From contig MNJC01000061.1 of NCBI GenBank assembly GCA_001920085.1, positions 2,916-23,666 of the forward strand: 20,751 nt of DNA, written 5' to 3'. Made by a program: the position numbers and the translations under genes. This stretch comes from Actinobacteria bacterium 13_1_20CM_4_69_9 (GTDB taxonomy: Bacteria; Actinomycetota; Thermoleophilia; Gaiellales; Gaiellaceae). Below the pieces are notes generated by a model, which was given only the letters and a program-made list of their open reading frames with translations, was not told the origin of the DNA and searched no databases. Shown here piece by piece: positions 1 through 6,543 of this stretch (the stretch's first letter is position 1; the number at the start of each line of letters is the position of its first letter).

Positions 1-78
1 CCGTTGCAGAACGCGAGCGCGGTGCTCGAGGTCGACTGGGTCGACGGGCGCCCCGTCTTTCCGGGCTTTCCCCGCTAG
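1..78 (+). CDS. C-terminal end of an unidentified protein (cut by window edge)
   Basis: An open frame enters from the left edge and ends at TAG (76-78). It encodes the last 25 residues, ending VDGRPVFPGFPR. The fragment is too short to name a family. It lies immediately upstream of and co-directional with the membrane-protein gene that starts ten bases later, and its stop codon is part of a TAGATT hexamer that looks like the -10 of that gene. That it is coding is inferred from the open frame and normal composition. Confidence 0.5.
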   Translation, partial: PLQNASAVLEVDWVDGRPVFPGFPR

Positions 79-81
79 ATT
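76..81 (+). promoter_or_regulatory. Candidate -10 hexamer TAGATT for a leaderless start at 88
   Basis: TAGATT fits TANNNT and ends six bases before the ATG at 88. With the usual 6-8 nt from -10 to transcription start, the mRNA would begin at or next to the ATG. No Shine-Dalgarno sequence lies before this ATG, which supports the leaderless reading. No convincing -35 is seen. The match is short and could be chance; support comes from the same spacing at several other starts in the window. Confidence 0.4.
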
Positions 82-87
82 CGGCGA

Positions 88-870
88 ATGGCGCGCACTC
101 AGCTCCCGCCGCCGCTCCCGCCGGAGACGCGCACGGTCGGCCAGCTCGTCGCCGAGTCGATCCGCCTGTACGGCGCCCGCTTCTGGCCGTCGCTCGCACT
201 CGGCATCGGCCCGGCGCTGCTCGGCGTCGCAGCGGCCGAGCTCCACGGTGCGGTGCGCGTCGTGCTCGTGCTCGGCGTCGGACCGCTCGTGCTGGCATCG
301 TCGTACGCCGGCGCTGTCGCGCTCGTGCGACCCATCGGGCGCGGACGTTATGTGGCCGTTGCGCTCGCCGCCGGCTATCTCGCCTTCCTGCCGGTGTGCG
401 TTTCGCGATTGTGGATCTTTCCGGGCATCTACCTCGTCGCGCTCGCCTGGCTCGCGCTCGTGGGGCTCGCCGTTCCGGCGGCGCTCGTCGAGCGGCGCGG
501 TTACGCGGATGCGCTGCGCCGAGGCGTGCAGCTTGCGCGGGCGGATTACGTCCACGCGCTCGGCTCGCTCGCGACGCTTGCGATCACGATCTTCCTCACC
601 GGGCTCGTGATCTTCTTCTCGCTGCGGGAGGGGAGCGGACAGGCGCTGCGGATCGCAGCCGTGCTCGCGTTCATCGTGCTCGCGCCGCTGTTCGTCCTCG
701 GAGCCGCGGTGCTGTACGTCGACCAGGCCGCGCGAGTAGAGTCGAGCCCCCGAGCGAGGAGGAGGAACTCGAATGGCGACCTACATTCTTCTTTCCAGCC
801 TGACGGCACAGGGCGTGCAGACGCTGAAGGCGAACCCCGACCGCCTGCGCGAGGTGAACAAGGACGTTGA
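88..870 (+). CDS. Unidentified multi-span membrane protein
   Basis: The protein has 260 residues. After a proline-rich N-terminus (PPPLPP) comes RTVGQLVAESIRLYGARFW, an amphipathic entry seen in several multi-span membrane families, then about six hydrophobic segments (roughly residues 33-52, 55-74, 88-108, 112-132, 158-178 and 187-212). I do not recognise a specific family and assign no function. The hydrophobic core ends near residue 213, and the remaining hydrophilic tail overlaps the GYD gene by 98 bp in another frame. This tail is probably not conserved: the real end may be earlier, with an indel in the C-run near 746-751, or the stop may have been lost. The start is ATG 88, preceded by the TAGATT hexamer and no Shine-Dalgarno sequence. 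Confidence 0.72.
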   Translation: MARTQLPPPLPPETRTVGQLVAESIRLYGARFWPSLALGIGPALLGVAAAELHGAVRVVLVLGVGPLVLASSYAGAVALVRPIGRGRYVAVALAAGYLAFLPVCVSRLWIFPGIYLVALAWLALVGLAVPAALVERRGYADALRRGVQLARADYVHALGSLATLAITIFLTGLVIFFSLREGSGQALRIAAVLAFIVLAPLFVLGAAVLYVDQAARVESSPRARRRNSNGDLHSSFQPDGTGRADAEGEPRPPARGEQGR

Positions 871-1057
871 GGAGCTCGGCGCGAGGGTCGTCCACCAGTG
901 GGCGACGCTCGGCGAGTACGACTTCGTCAACGTGGTCGAAGCGCCCGACTCGGCCACGATCGCGCGCGTGTCGGTTGCGCTCGGCGCCCGCGGCAGCACG
1001 AAGATCCGCACGCTGACCGCGCTGACGATCGACGAGTTCCTCGCGGCGGTCGGCTGA
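773..1057 (+). CDS. GYD-domain protein
   Basis: This 94-residue protein begins MATYILLSSLTAQGVQTL and has the GYD-family layout: a first strand, a helix with K-NPDR, then LGEYDFVNVVEAPD, where the family's G-Y/E-D turn is seen as GEYD, and a closing strand near TLTALTID. The fold is a ferredoxin-like alpha/beta dimer; its biochemical role is not established in the family. The start is well supported by a strong purine-rich ribosome site (GAGGAGGAGGA, 756-766) seven bases upstream of ATG, one of the clearest Shine-Dalgarno sequences in the window. The gene overlaps the tail of the upstream membrane-protein frame and ends two bases before a 39-bp inverted repeat. Confidence 0.88.
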   Translation: MATYILLSSLTAQGVQTLKANPDRLREVNKDVEELGARVVHQWATLGEYDFVNVVEAPDSATIARVSVALGARGSTKIRTLTALTIDEFLAAVG

Positions 1058-1058
1058 C

Positions 1059-1097
1059 AGGGACGTGTCTTAGGGACAGTCCCTAAGACGTGTCCCT
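1059..1097. repeat. 39-bp near-perfect inverted repeat between convergent genes; probable bidirectional terminator or REP-like element
   Basis: The left arm AGGGACGTGTCTTAGGGAC (1059-1077) and right arm GTCCCTAAGACGTGTCCCT (1079-1097) flank a single A. All 19 positions pair in RNA, 17 as Watson-Crick pairs and two as G-U wobbles (1065/1091 and 1066/1090). It starts one base after the GYD stop (1055-1057) and its last base is the first base of the minus-strand stop (1097-1099), so it fills the whole space between two convergent genes. There is no T-tract on either side, so it is not a canonical intrinsic terminator. Within each arm a GGGAC or GTCCC unit occurs twice, suggesting a dispersed palindromic repeat. 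Confidence 0.7.
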
Positions 1098-1261
1098 CAG
1101 AGGTGCTTGATCCAGCGCCCTTCGCAGGCGCACTGGAGGTTCTTCAGGTGGCAGCGCCCGCAGCTCCACTCGGAGAGCCAGATCCACTTGAGGTGGAGCA
1201 CCTCGAGGATGAACAGCGCGACGATCCACGCCACCAGCTGAGTCTGCGAAAAGACGTGCAT
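1097..1261 (-). CDS. Small membrane protein with a C-terminal Cys/His cluster
   Basis: This 54-residue gene (ATG at 1261, TGA at 1097-1099) encodes a short N-terminus, one hydrophobic helix (about residues 9-30, LVAWIVALFILEVLHLKWIW) and a 24-residue tail with SCGRCHLKNLQCACEGRW. The tail has four cysteines and a histidine (C-x2-C-H-x5-C-x-C), a plausible zinc or iron-sulfur site. A CxxCH motif could also suggest haem, but the extra cysteines and the lack of a signal peptide argue for metal binding. It follows the 83-residue gene by 48 bp and is probably co-transcribed. The ordered sequence, with Trp and Cys enriched in a clean hydrophobic/polar layout, argues that it is real. I do not recognise a named family. 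Confidence 0.65.
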   Translation of the reverse strand: MHVFSQTQLVAWIVALFILEVLHLKWIWLSEWSCGRCHLKNLQCACEGRWIKHL

Positions 1262-1309
1262 CCGCTCAACCTGCCCCCGGTCGCGCCCGGACGCAATGGG
1301 CCGGGCGGC

Positions 1310-1561
1310 CTATTTTTCGGGCCCGGGTGGCCTACGCCGAACCGTGATGCCCCAGGCGCGGCCTGACTCGAACAGCTCTTCCGGGTCGACCTCGTCCGCC
1401 CAACCGAGGAAGTGCTGCTCCGGGGCGTCGTCGGTCGACCCGTAGACCGCGCGCCGGTCGGCCGCGCGGCGCTCCGGCTCGAGCGACTCGCCCCGCTCGA
1501 GCGCGTCGATGCGCGCCTGCGCCGCTTCGGCGACCGGTCCTTCCTCGTAGCCGCGTGGCAT
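1310..1561 (-). CDS. Hypothetical 83-residue acidic protein
   Basis: The gene begins MPRGYEEGPVAEAAQARIDAL and contains EEL- and RAVYGSTDDAPEQHFLGW segments, ending in a basic, proline-rich tail (RRRPPGPEK). It is soluble, has no signal or membrane segment, and the N-terminal half looks helical. No family is recognised. A longer frame runs upstream through the ABC gene on the opposite strand, but ATG 1561 is preferred: a minus-strand TACACT hexamer (1574-1569) lies seven bases upstream, suiting a leaderless transcript, and the upstream extension is plainly the antisense of the ABC ATPase. It is first of a two-gene minus-strand unit with the small Cys-rich membrane protein. Confidence 0.65.
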   Translation of the reverse strand: MPRGYEEGPVAEAAQARIDALERGESLEPERRAADRRAVYGSTDDAPEQHFLGWADEVDPEELFESGRAWGITVRRRPPGPEK

Positions 1562-1568
1562 GAGGCTG

Positions 1569-1578
1569 AGTGTACGCT
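1569..1578. promoter_or_regulatory. Overlapping divergent -10 hexamers in AGTGTACGCT
   Basis: On the + strand TACGCT (1573-1578) ends seven bases before the GTG start of the ABC ATPase at 1586. On the minus strand TACACT (complement of 1569-1574) ends seven bases before the ATG at 1561. The two hexamers share the central TA, so only one polymerase could occupy the site at a time. Neither gene has a clear Shine-Dalgarno sequence. The equal spacing to both starts is the main support; transcription start data are not available. Confidence 0.5.
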
Positions 1579-1585
1579 CGGGCCC

Positions 1586-2428
1586 GTGCCCGCAGCGCTC
1601 GCCGTCAGCGGACTCGTCAAGCGGTACGGCAACGTCGGAGCGCTCGCAGGGGTCGACCTGACAGTGGAGCGGGGCGAGCTCGTCGGGCTGCTCGGGCCGA
1701 ACGGGGCGGGCAAGTCCACGCTCGTGAAGATCGCCTGCGGGCTCGGGCGGCCGAGCGCGGGACGCGCGGAGGTCTGCGGCGCTCGCGCCGGCACCCGTGA
1801 TGCGCGCGCGGCACTTGGTTACCTCGCGGAGTTCTTCCGCTTTCCGGGGTGGACCAGCGCCGACGAGCTGCTCGAGCTGCACCAGCGTCTCGTCGCGTCG
1901 GACGGCGGCGTGCGCGAGCGCGGCGAGCTGCTCGACCTCGTCGGTCTCACGGAGGCGCGGACGCGGCGCGTGGAGGAGATGTCCAAGGGGATGCAACAGC
2001 GCCTCGGGATCGCACAGGCACTCGTCGGCAAGCCGCAGCTGCTGCTGCTCGACGAGCCGACGAGCGCCCTCGACCCCGTCGGCCGGCGCACCGTGCGCGC
2101 CCTGTTGGAAGAGCTGCAGCGTCGCGGCGTGTCGGTCCTGCTCAACTCGCACCTGCTCAGCGAGGTGGAGCTCGTCTGCGACCGCGTCGCGATCCTGCTC
2201 GGCGGGAAGGTGGTCGCGGCGGGCACTCCCGGGGAGCTTGCGAGCCCGCGCGGGGGGGAGATCGAGACCGACCGTGGTGTGGCGAAGTACGCCGACGCGG
2301 TACGCGAGGACGTTCCGCAGCTGATCGAGCGCCTCGTGCGCGACGGCCGCAGCGTGTTCGGCGCACGCGTGCTCACGTCGACGCTCGAGGAGGTCTACGT
2401 CGAGGCGGTCGGGGGAGAGACCCAATGA
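1586..2428 (+). CDS. ABC transporter ATP-binding protein (ABC-2 type exporter)
   Basis: This 280-residue nucleotide-binding subunit has Walker A GPNGAGKST (37-45), an ABC signature variant MSKGMQQR (132-139), Walker B LLLLDEP (152-158), a D-loop SALDP and switch histidine H189 in NSHLLSE. The usual Q-loop glutamine position reads GYLAEFF, with Glu, a substitution common in ABC-2 exporter ATPases. The C-terminal region (about 225-280) is the short extension typical of these ATPases. GTG 1586 is chosen because the recognisable domain (ALAVSGLVKRYG) begins four residues later and a TACGCT hexamer lies seven bases upstream; the longer frame is antisense to the 83-residue gene. It is translationally coupled to the permease by an ATGA overlap. 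The substrate is unknown. Confidence 0.93.
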   Translation: MPAALAVSGLVKRYGNVGALAGVDLTVERGELVGLLGPNGAGKSTLVKIACGLGRPSAGRAEVCGARAGTRDARAALGYLAEFFRFPGWTSADELLELHQRLVASDGGVRERGELLDLVGLTEARTRRVEEMSKGMQQRLGIAQALVGKPQLLLLDEPTSALDPVGRRTVRALLEELQRRGVSVLLNSHLLSEVELVCDRVAILLGGKVVAAGTPGELASPRGGEIETDRGVAKYADAVREDVPQLIERLVRDGRSVFGARVLTSTLEEVYVEAVGGETQ

Positions 2429-3123
2429 CCGCGACGCTGACCATCGCGGGCTACGGGCTGCGCGAGGCAGTGCGGCGGAAGGTGTTCGTCGTCGTCTGCG
2501 TGCTGTCGGTCGCGTTCGTCGTCCTGTACTGGCTCGTGCGCGGCGATGCGGAGCGCGGACTACTGCAGCCGCTCGTCGTGCGCCCGGTCGGCCGCAGCAC
2601 CGTGTTGATCGCACGTTTCCTCGGCGCGGCGGCCGTCTGCGTCCCGTACGTGCTCGCCCTGTACTTCGCGACGATGGTGCTGACGCACGCCGAGGGCTCC
2701 TGGTGGCCGGACCGGATCGTCACGCCGGGGCTCGAGCTGGCCGGCGGTGTGCTGATCGTCGCGGCGCTCTCGCTGCTCGGCTCCGTCTTCCTCAGCCCGG
2801 TCGCGAACGGCATCGCGATCTTCATGCTGTTCGGCGCCGGGCTCGTCGCGGGCCTCCTCGGCAACATCGGACATGTCCTGAATTCCCATGGCCTGATCCA
2901 CGCCGCCAAGATCGCCGCGTGGGCGGTGCCGTTCGAGGCCCTCTACCAGGACGCGCTGCGCGGGATCACGGAGAACACCTCGGGATTGACGGGTTTCCTG
3001 CTGCGGCTCGGCCCGTTCGGCGGCGCCGAGCAGGGCGGCTTCGGGCTACGGCTCTGGGCGCTCGCCTATCTGGCGGTCGTCGGGGCCGTCGCCGTCGCGG
3101 GCTTCCAGCGCCGCGATCTCTGA
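2425..3123 (+). CDS. ABC-2 family transporter permease
   Basis: This 232-residue membrane protein starts at ATG 2425 within the stop of the ATPase gene. It opens with an amphipathic N-terminus (YGLREAVRRKVF), a first membrane helix (about 18-37), then RGDAERGLLQPLVVRPVGRS, the cytosolic coupling region characteristic of ABC-2 permeases, followed by about five more hydrophobic segments and the common family ending FQRRDL. It pairs with the upstream ATPase as an exporter; the substrate is not evident. It is short for the family: only one helix precedes RGDAERG, where many relatives have two, so an in-frame internal deletion is possible. Its 3' end overlaps the convergent psuG gene by 78 bp. Confidence 0.88.
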   Translation: MTATLTIAGYGLREAVRRKVFVVVCVLSVAFVVLYWLVRGDAERGLLQPLVVRPVGRSTVLIARFLGAAAVCVPYVLALYFATMVLTHAEGSWWPDRIVTPGLELAGGVLIVAALSLLGSVFLSPVANGIAIFMLFGAGLVAGLLGNIGHVLNSHGLIHAAKIAAWAVPFEALYQDALRGITENTSGLTGFLLRLGPFGGAEQGGFGLRLWALAYLAVVGAVAVAGFQRRDL

Positions 3124-3960
3124 CGCGAGCCCGGCGTTCGCGACGACGAGCTCGCGGTTGACGGCGAGCGTGCGCCCGCCGCTCCGCCCGTGCAGGAACG
3201 TCAGGACAAACGGCGTCACCGCCTGTCCTCGCACGCCCTGCCGCTCCGCGTCGGCGAGCGCGTCCTCGATCAACGGCTCGACGTCGTCGAGGCTCGTCGG
3301 GGGAGGCTGCGCGACCACGAGGCCCCGGCCGCCGAGCTCCCAGTGTGCGCGCGCGACGCGCGCGGCCTCGTCCGCCGAGTCGACGCGCGCGGGCACGGGC
3401 GGACCGCCAGAGGCCGAATAGAAGAGCGGGAGCGTATCCGTTCGGTAGCCGAGCACCGGCACGCCGAGGGTTTCGAGCACCTCGAGCGTCGCAGGCACGT
3501 CCAGCAGCGACTTGATGCCGGCGGACACGACGAGCGCCGGCGTCCGGGCGAGCTCGCCGAGGTCTGCGGAGACGTCCGGCGGATGCGGATAGCCGCGGTG
3601 GACGCCGCCGATGCCGCCCGTGCCCAGGAAACGGATGCCTGCGGAGCGGCAGACCGCGAGCGTCCCACCGACCGTGGTCGCACCGACGGCACGCTGCGCG
3701 GCGCAGGCCGCGAGGTCGCGCGGGCCGACCTTGCGCGCACGTTCGTCGAAGCGCTCCAGCTCATCCGGCGTGAGGCCGACTCGGATCTCGCCGTCGAGCA
3801 CGCCGATCGTCGCCGGCACCGCACCGGCCTCGCGTACGCGCCGCTCGGACTCGGCGCCGACGGCGGCGCCTTCGCCGCGCGGGAAGCCGTGGGCGATGAG
3901 CGTCGTCTCGAGGGCGACCACCGCCGTCGCCTCTCGGACCTCGTCGGAGATGCGGATCAC
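3046..3960 (-). CDS. psuG: Pseudouridine-5'-phosphate glycosidase
   Basis: This 304-residue protein is of the PsuG/IndA family, which reversibly splits pseudouridine 5'-phosphate into uracil and ribose 5-phosphate in pseudouridine catabolism. The family core is present: ALETTLIAHGFP (E18), RKVGPRDLA (K77), GTGGIGGVHRG (113-123), DVSADLGEL (D133) and SAGIKSLLDV (K150, the Schiff-base lysine). These match the catalytic residues known for the E. coli enzyme. The start is GTG 3960, overlapping the stop of the upstream kinase gene by four bases (GTGA). The last 15-20 residues, after SEIAALEARD, are hydrophilic and lie over the convergent permease gene; they are probably a non-conserved run-on. Confidence 0.93.
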   Translation of the reverse strand: MIRISDEVREATAVVALETTLIAHGFPRGEGAAVGAESERRVREAGAVPATIGVLDGEIRVGLTPDELERFDERARKVGPRDLAACAAQRAVGATTVGGTLAVCRSAGIRFLGTGGIGGVHRGYPHPPDVSADLGELARTPALVVSAGIKSLLDVPATLEVLETLGVPVLGYRTDTLPLFYSASGGPPVPARVDSADEAARVARAHWELGGRGLVVAQPPPTSLDDVEPLIEDALADAERQGVRGQAVTPFVLTFLHGRSGGRTLAVNRELVVANAGLASEIAALEARDGDGPDDRQIGERPEP

Positions 3961-4763
3961 GGCATCGCGCCGATCTGCGCGACGCAGCGCGCGGCCGCCT
4001 CGGCCGCGAGCTCGGCGCCGCCGACGAGAAACCCGGCCGCGAGCGCGTCACCGGCCCCGGTGGTGTCCACGACGGACACGTCGCGTGCCTGGCACCGCTC
4101 CACGTCGCCGCCGCGGAAGACGTCGAATCCCGATGCGCCTCGTTTGACCACGCGCGTCTCGCCGACGTTGCCCAGCTCGTCCCACTCCTCCGTATTTCCG
4201 AAGACCACGTCCGGAGCGAGCAGCTCGAGCCGCTCGCGGAACCTCGCAGGACCGTGCGCGCGGATTCGCGTCCACGCCGACAGGTCGACGCTCAGGCGCG
4301 CGCCGTGCGTGCGCGCGAGCTCGGCGGCACGCGCAGCGGCCGCGTCGATCGGCGAGGCGAGCAGTGCGTAGCCGGAGATGTGGAGACAGTCGCACGTGAA
4401 CCACGCCGGATCGAGATCGTCCGGCTCGAGCAGCGTCGCCGCTCCACGGTCGGACGCCATGGTGCGCTCGCCGTCCGGCGCCACCAGCGAGACGACGACG
4501 CCGCTCCGCCCCTCGGCGCGCCCGACCACGTCGACCTCGCGCGCGGTGAGGTCGCCGGCCAGCCAAACGGCCGCAGGGTCGTCGCCGCGCCGTGCCACGC
4601 AGCGGGACTCACCGCCGACGGCGGCGACCCACGCAGCCACGTTCGCGGCCTGCCCTCCGGCCGTCGTGCGTGTCTGCGCGTTCGCGTCGGCGCCCGCGGC
4701 GAGCGGCTCGTCCAGTCGGACGATCACGTCGAGCAGGAGGTCGCCCAGGGTCACGACGAGCAT
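3957..4763 (-). CDS. psuK: PfkB-family carbohydrate kinase, probable pseudouridine kinase
   Basis: This 268-residue ribokinase-fold enzyme has an N-terminal signature (AGGQAANVAAWVAAVGG, 35-51) that binds the sugar, and the C-terminal DTTGAGDALAAGF (233-245) with anion hole and catalytic base D239. It feeds directly into psuG with a GTGA overlap, and the two activities together convert pseudouridine to uracil and ribose 5-phosphate; the same two activities are fused in some eukaryotes. The pseudouridine specificity is inferred from this pairing, since PfkB kinases are hard to separate by motif alone. The start is ATG 4763; a much longer frame upstream is antisense to other genes and is rejected. 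Only 17 bases separate this start from the divergent gene at 4781. Confidence 0.85.
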   Translation of the reverse strand: MLVVTLGDLLLDVIVRLDEPLAAGADANAQTRTTAGGQAANVAAWVAAVGGESRCVARRGDDPAAVWLAGDLTAREVDVVGRAEGRSGVVVSLVAPDGERTMASDRGAATLLEPDDLDPAWFTCDCLHISGYALLASPIDAAAARAAELARTHGARLSVDLSAWTRIRAHGPARFRERLELLAPDVVFGNTEEWDELGNVGETRVVKRGASGFDVFRGGDVERCQARDVSVVDTTGAGDALAAGFLVGGAELAAEAAARCVAQIGAMP

Positions 4764-4768
4764 GGAGC

Positions 4769-4774
4769 TACGAT
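4769..4774 (+). promoter_or_regulatory. Candidate -10 hexamer TACGAT for the gene at 4781
   Basis: TACGAT ends six bases before ATG 4781, the leaderless spacing. It lies in the 17-bp space between two divergent start codons. The other strand offers only GATCGT at the same place (six bases from the psuK ATG), a weaker -10. The two hexamers together form the palindrome ACGATCGT (4770-4777). Given the tiny space, transcription of the two genes must be mechanically linked if both start here. Confidence 0.38.
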
Positions 4775-4780
4775 CGTCCC

Positions 4781-4981
4781 ATGGACGGCGAGCAGAGGCG
4801 CGGGCGTCTCGGCTCCTTCGTCGTCGGCGGGCTCGTCGGCGCGTCGGCGGCTCTGGCCGCCGCCCGGCGCCGCCGCCGCCGCGAGGTCGTCCGCCGGACG
4901 CCGCAGGGCCTGGAGGCTTTCGAGGAGGCGCCGTGCTATCACGAGGTCGTCGCGCGGGAGCGCGACGAGCTAGAAGCGTGA
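4781..4981 (+). CDS. Small hypothetical protein with one membrane segment
   Basis: This 66-residue protein starts with a short polar stretch (MDGEQRRGRLG), followed by a Gly/Ala-rich hydrophobic helix (about 12-28, SFVVGGLVGASAALAAA), a block of six or so arginines, and an acidic C-terminal half (EEAPCYHEVVARERDELEA). The layout, one short helix with a basic stop-transfer block, recalls the YtxH-type small membrane proteins, but the sequence does not let me name it. ATG 4781 is chosen by the TACGAT hexamer six bases upstream; a longer frame is antisense to psuK. The last 12 bases overlap the convergent glycosyltransferase gene. Confidence 0.6.
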   Translation: MDGEQRRGRLGSFVVGGLVGASAALAAARRRRRREVVRRTPQGLEAFEEAPCYHEVVARERDELEA

Positions 4982-6538
4982 CTCCGCCTGCACGATGGTG
5001 TGCAGGTTCACGTCGGCATCGTTGATGTGGAGCGACCGGCCCACCCGCAGGACGCGCTTCGCGACCGCGATGTAGCTCGAAGGCGTGCGCAGGGGCTGCC
5101 GCGTGCGGATCACGAGATACGGCCCGTACACGCGCCCGTCGAACTGGGATGCGGGCTCGGGCAGCTCGAGCGGGATCGTCGAACGCTGCTCGGCGTTCGT
5201 CGTGTCGCTCGCGTCGAACACCCAGATCCCGCGGCCGAGCGGTTCGTGGACGCCCTTCAGGGCATCCGCGAACAGGGCCGGATCGGCGCGCGGGAGCACG
5301 TGAGCCGAGAAGGCACGGTTCTGCTCCCACGCGCGTAGGAACACCGGCTCGTACCCGAGCAGGACGTCGTCCGGACGGCTCGTCGACGCGAGCCACGCCG
5401 CCGCCGCGTCGCGCGCGTGCGCCTCGCCGGCGGGATCGCCGTCCAGAAGCTCGGGTGTCTTCGCGTGCGCCCAGCGCACCTCCCCGACGACGACGAGCAC
5501 GCCGATCGCCAGGGCGACGGCGGCGTAGGGCAGGCCGGCCCGCGCAAGCGTCACGAGTGGGAGGGCCAGCAGCACACTGTAGAACGGCAGCGCGAAGATC
5601 AGGTGGCGTGCCTCCGGGGAGGTCGTGGAGCGCAGCGTCGCCACCGTGAACGCGAGCGCGGGGACGACGATCACGCAGGCGGTGAGGACCGCGGCCGAGC
5701 GGTTCCGGCGCACGAGCAGCACGGCGCCCGCGACCGCGAGCGCGAACAGCGCGATCGCCCACCCGCGCTCATGCGAGCCGAAGTCACCGGCGACCGACCA
5801 CAGATAGCGCCCAACCGATGCCGGGGAGCCCAGCCTGCGGCCGCCGCCGCCGACGCCGACGTCGAAGCGGTTGCGCAGGACGACGTCCGCCCACCAGAAC
5901 GGGAATCCCGCGACGGCCACTGCGCCGAGCGTGAGGAACGCTCGGCGGTCCCGCGCGCTCAGCACCACGTAGAGCCCCTGCGCGGCGACGACGAGCACCG
6001 CGTACGGATGGCTTGCGAGGAGCAGCAGCAGCGCGATGCCCCAGAGGACGTAGCGCCGCGCCAGCAGAGCCAGGAACGAGAGCAAGCTCGTGAAGAGGAA
6101 CAGGCTGTACATGCGCCCGAAGATCCCGTGGAAGAGGAACACCCAGCTCGCGGACGCGAATGCGGCGGCGAGGACCCCGGTCGCGCGATCGGCGAGGCGC
6201 GCCCCGAGCAGCGCCATCAGCGGGACGCTGGCGACGGCGAAGACCAGGGAGACGAGGCGCAGGGCCGTCAAGCCGCCGCCGAGGTGGACGACCGTCCACG
6301 CCAGCAGGAAGTGCAGCGGCGCGCCGCCGCGCTCGGCGATGACGGGGTGCAGGAGGTCGCCGAGCGAGCCGCGTCCGACGAAGAGCGCGAGGGCCTCGTC
6401 CTCGTGCGGCGGCCAGAGCTCGAGCAGCCAAGCCAGCACGCCGGCCACGGCCGCGGTCAGCACTCCGGTCGCGGCGCGGAAGCCGTCGACCTTTACCGCG
6501 GCGGCCTCCAAGCCGATACCGGTGCTAGCGTCTTTCAT
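4970..6538 (-). CDS. GT-C type membrane glycosyltransferase
   Basis: This 522-residue protein has about ten or more hydrophobic helices in its first 360 residues, followed by a soluble C-terminal domain of about 160 residues. After the first helix comes LWPPHEDEALALFVGRG, the acidic first outer loop (H-E-D-E, 45-48) expected for GT-C enzymes, which use polyprenyl-phosphate sugars at the outer membrane face. The region GIFGRMYSLFLF and the repeated Ala/Leu helices also fit this class. The acceptor and sugar donor cannot be read from sequence; cell-envelope glycan or protein glycosylation are the likely settings. The start at ATG 6538 lies only five bases from the divergent fmdB-like GTG, so a slightly downstream start is possible. 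It overlaps the convergent small gene by 12 bp. Confidence 0.82.
   Translation of the reverse strand: MKDASTGIGLEAAAVKVDGFRAATGVLTAAVAGVLAWLLELWPPHEDEALALFVGRGSLGDLLHPVIAERGGAPLHFLLAWTVVHLGGGLTALRLVSLVFAVASVPLMALLGARLADRATGVLAAAFASASWVFLFHGIFGRMYSLFLFTSLLSFLALLARRYVLWGIALLLLLASHPYAVLVVAAQGLYVVLSARDRRAFLTLGAVAVAGFPFWWADVVLRNRFDVGVGGGGRRLGSPASVGRYLWSVAGDFGSHERGWAIALFALAVAGAVLLVRRNRSAAVLTACVIVVPALAFTVATLRSTTSPEARHLIFALPFYSVLLALPLVTLARAGLPYAAVALAIGVLVVVGEVRWAHAKTPELLDGDPAGEAHARDAAAAWLASTSRPDDVLLGYEPVFLRAWEQNRAFSAHVLPRADPALFADALKGVHEPLGRGIWVFDASDTTNAEQRSTIPLELPEPASQFDGRVYGPYLVIRTRQPLRTPSSYIAVAKRVLRVGRSLHINDADVNLHTIVQAESRF
6526..6531 (+). promoter_or_regulatory. Weak candidate -10 hexamer TAGCGT for the FmdB-type gene
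   Basis: TAGCGT fits TANNNT and lies 12 bases before GTG 6544, which would give a leader of about five bases. It sits inside the 5' end of the divergent glycosyltransferase gene. No Shine-Dalgarno sequence precedes the GTG. Support is limited to the motif and spacing. Confidence 0.25.
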
Positions 6539-6543
6539 TCCCC

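Noticed and set aside
1103..1366. + strand frame of 87 residues after the inverted repeat
   Set aside because: It is antisense to the small Cys-rich protein, is Pro/Ala/Gly-rich without structure, and ends in run-on sequence.
1310..2614. Long minus-strand frame covering the ABC genes
   Set aside because: Only the last 83 residues look like a real protein; the rest is antisense to the ABC ATPase with its clear motifs.
3957..5762. Very long minus-strand frame upstream of the PfkB kinase
   Set aside because: The part above 4763 is Arg/Ala-rich antisense or out-of-frame translation of the glycosyltransferase and small gene; the kinase domain begins at 4763.
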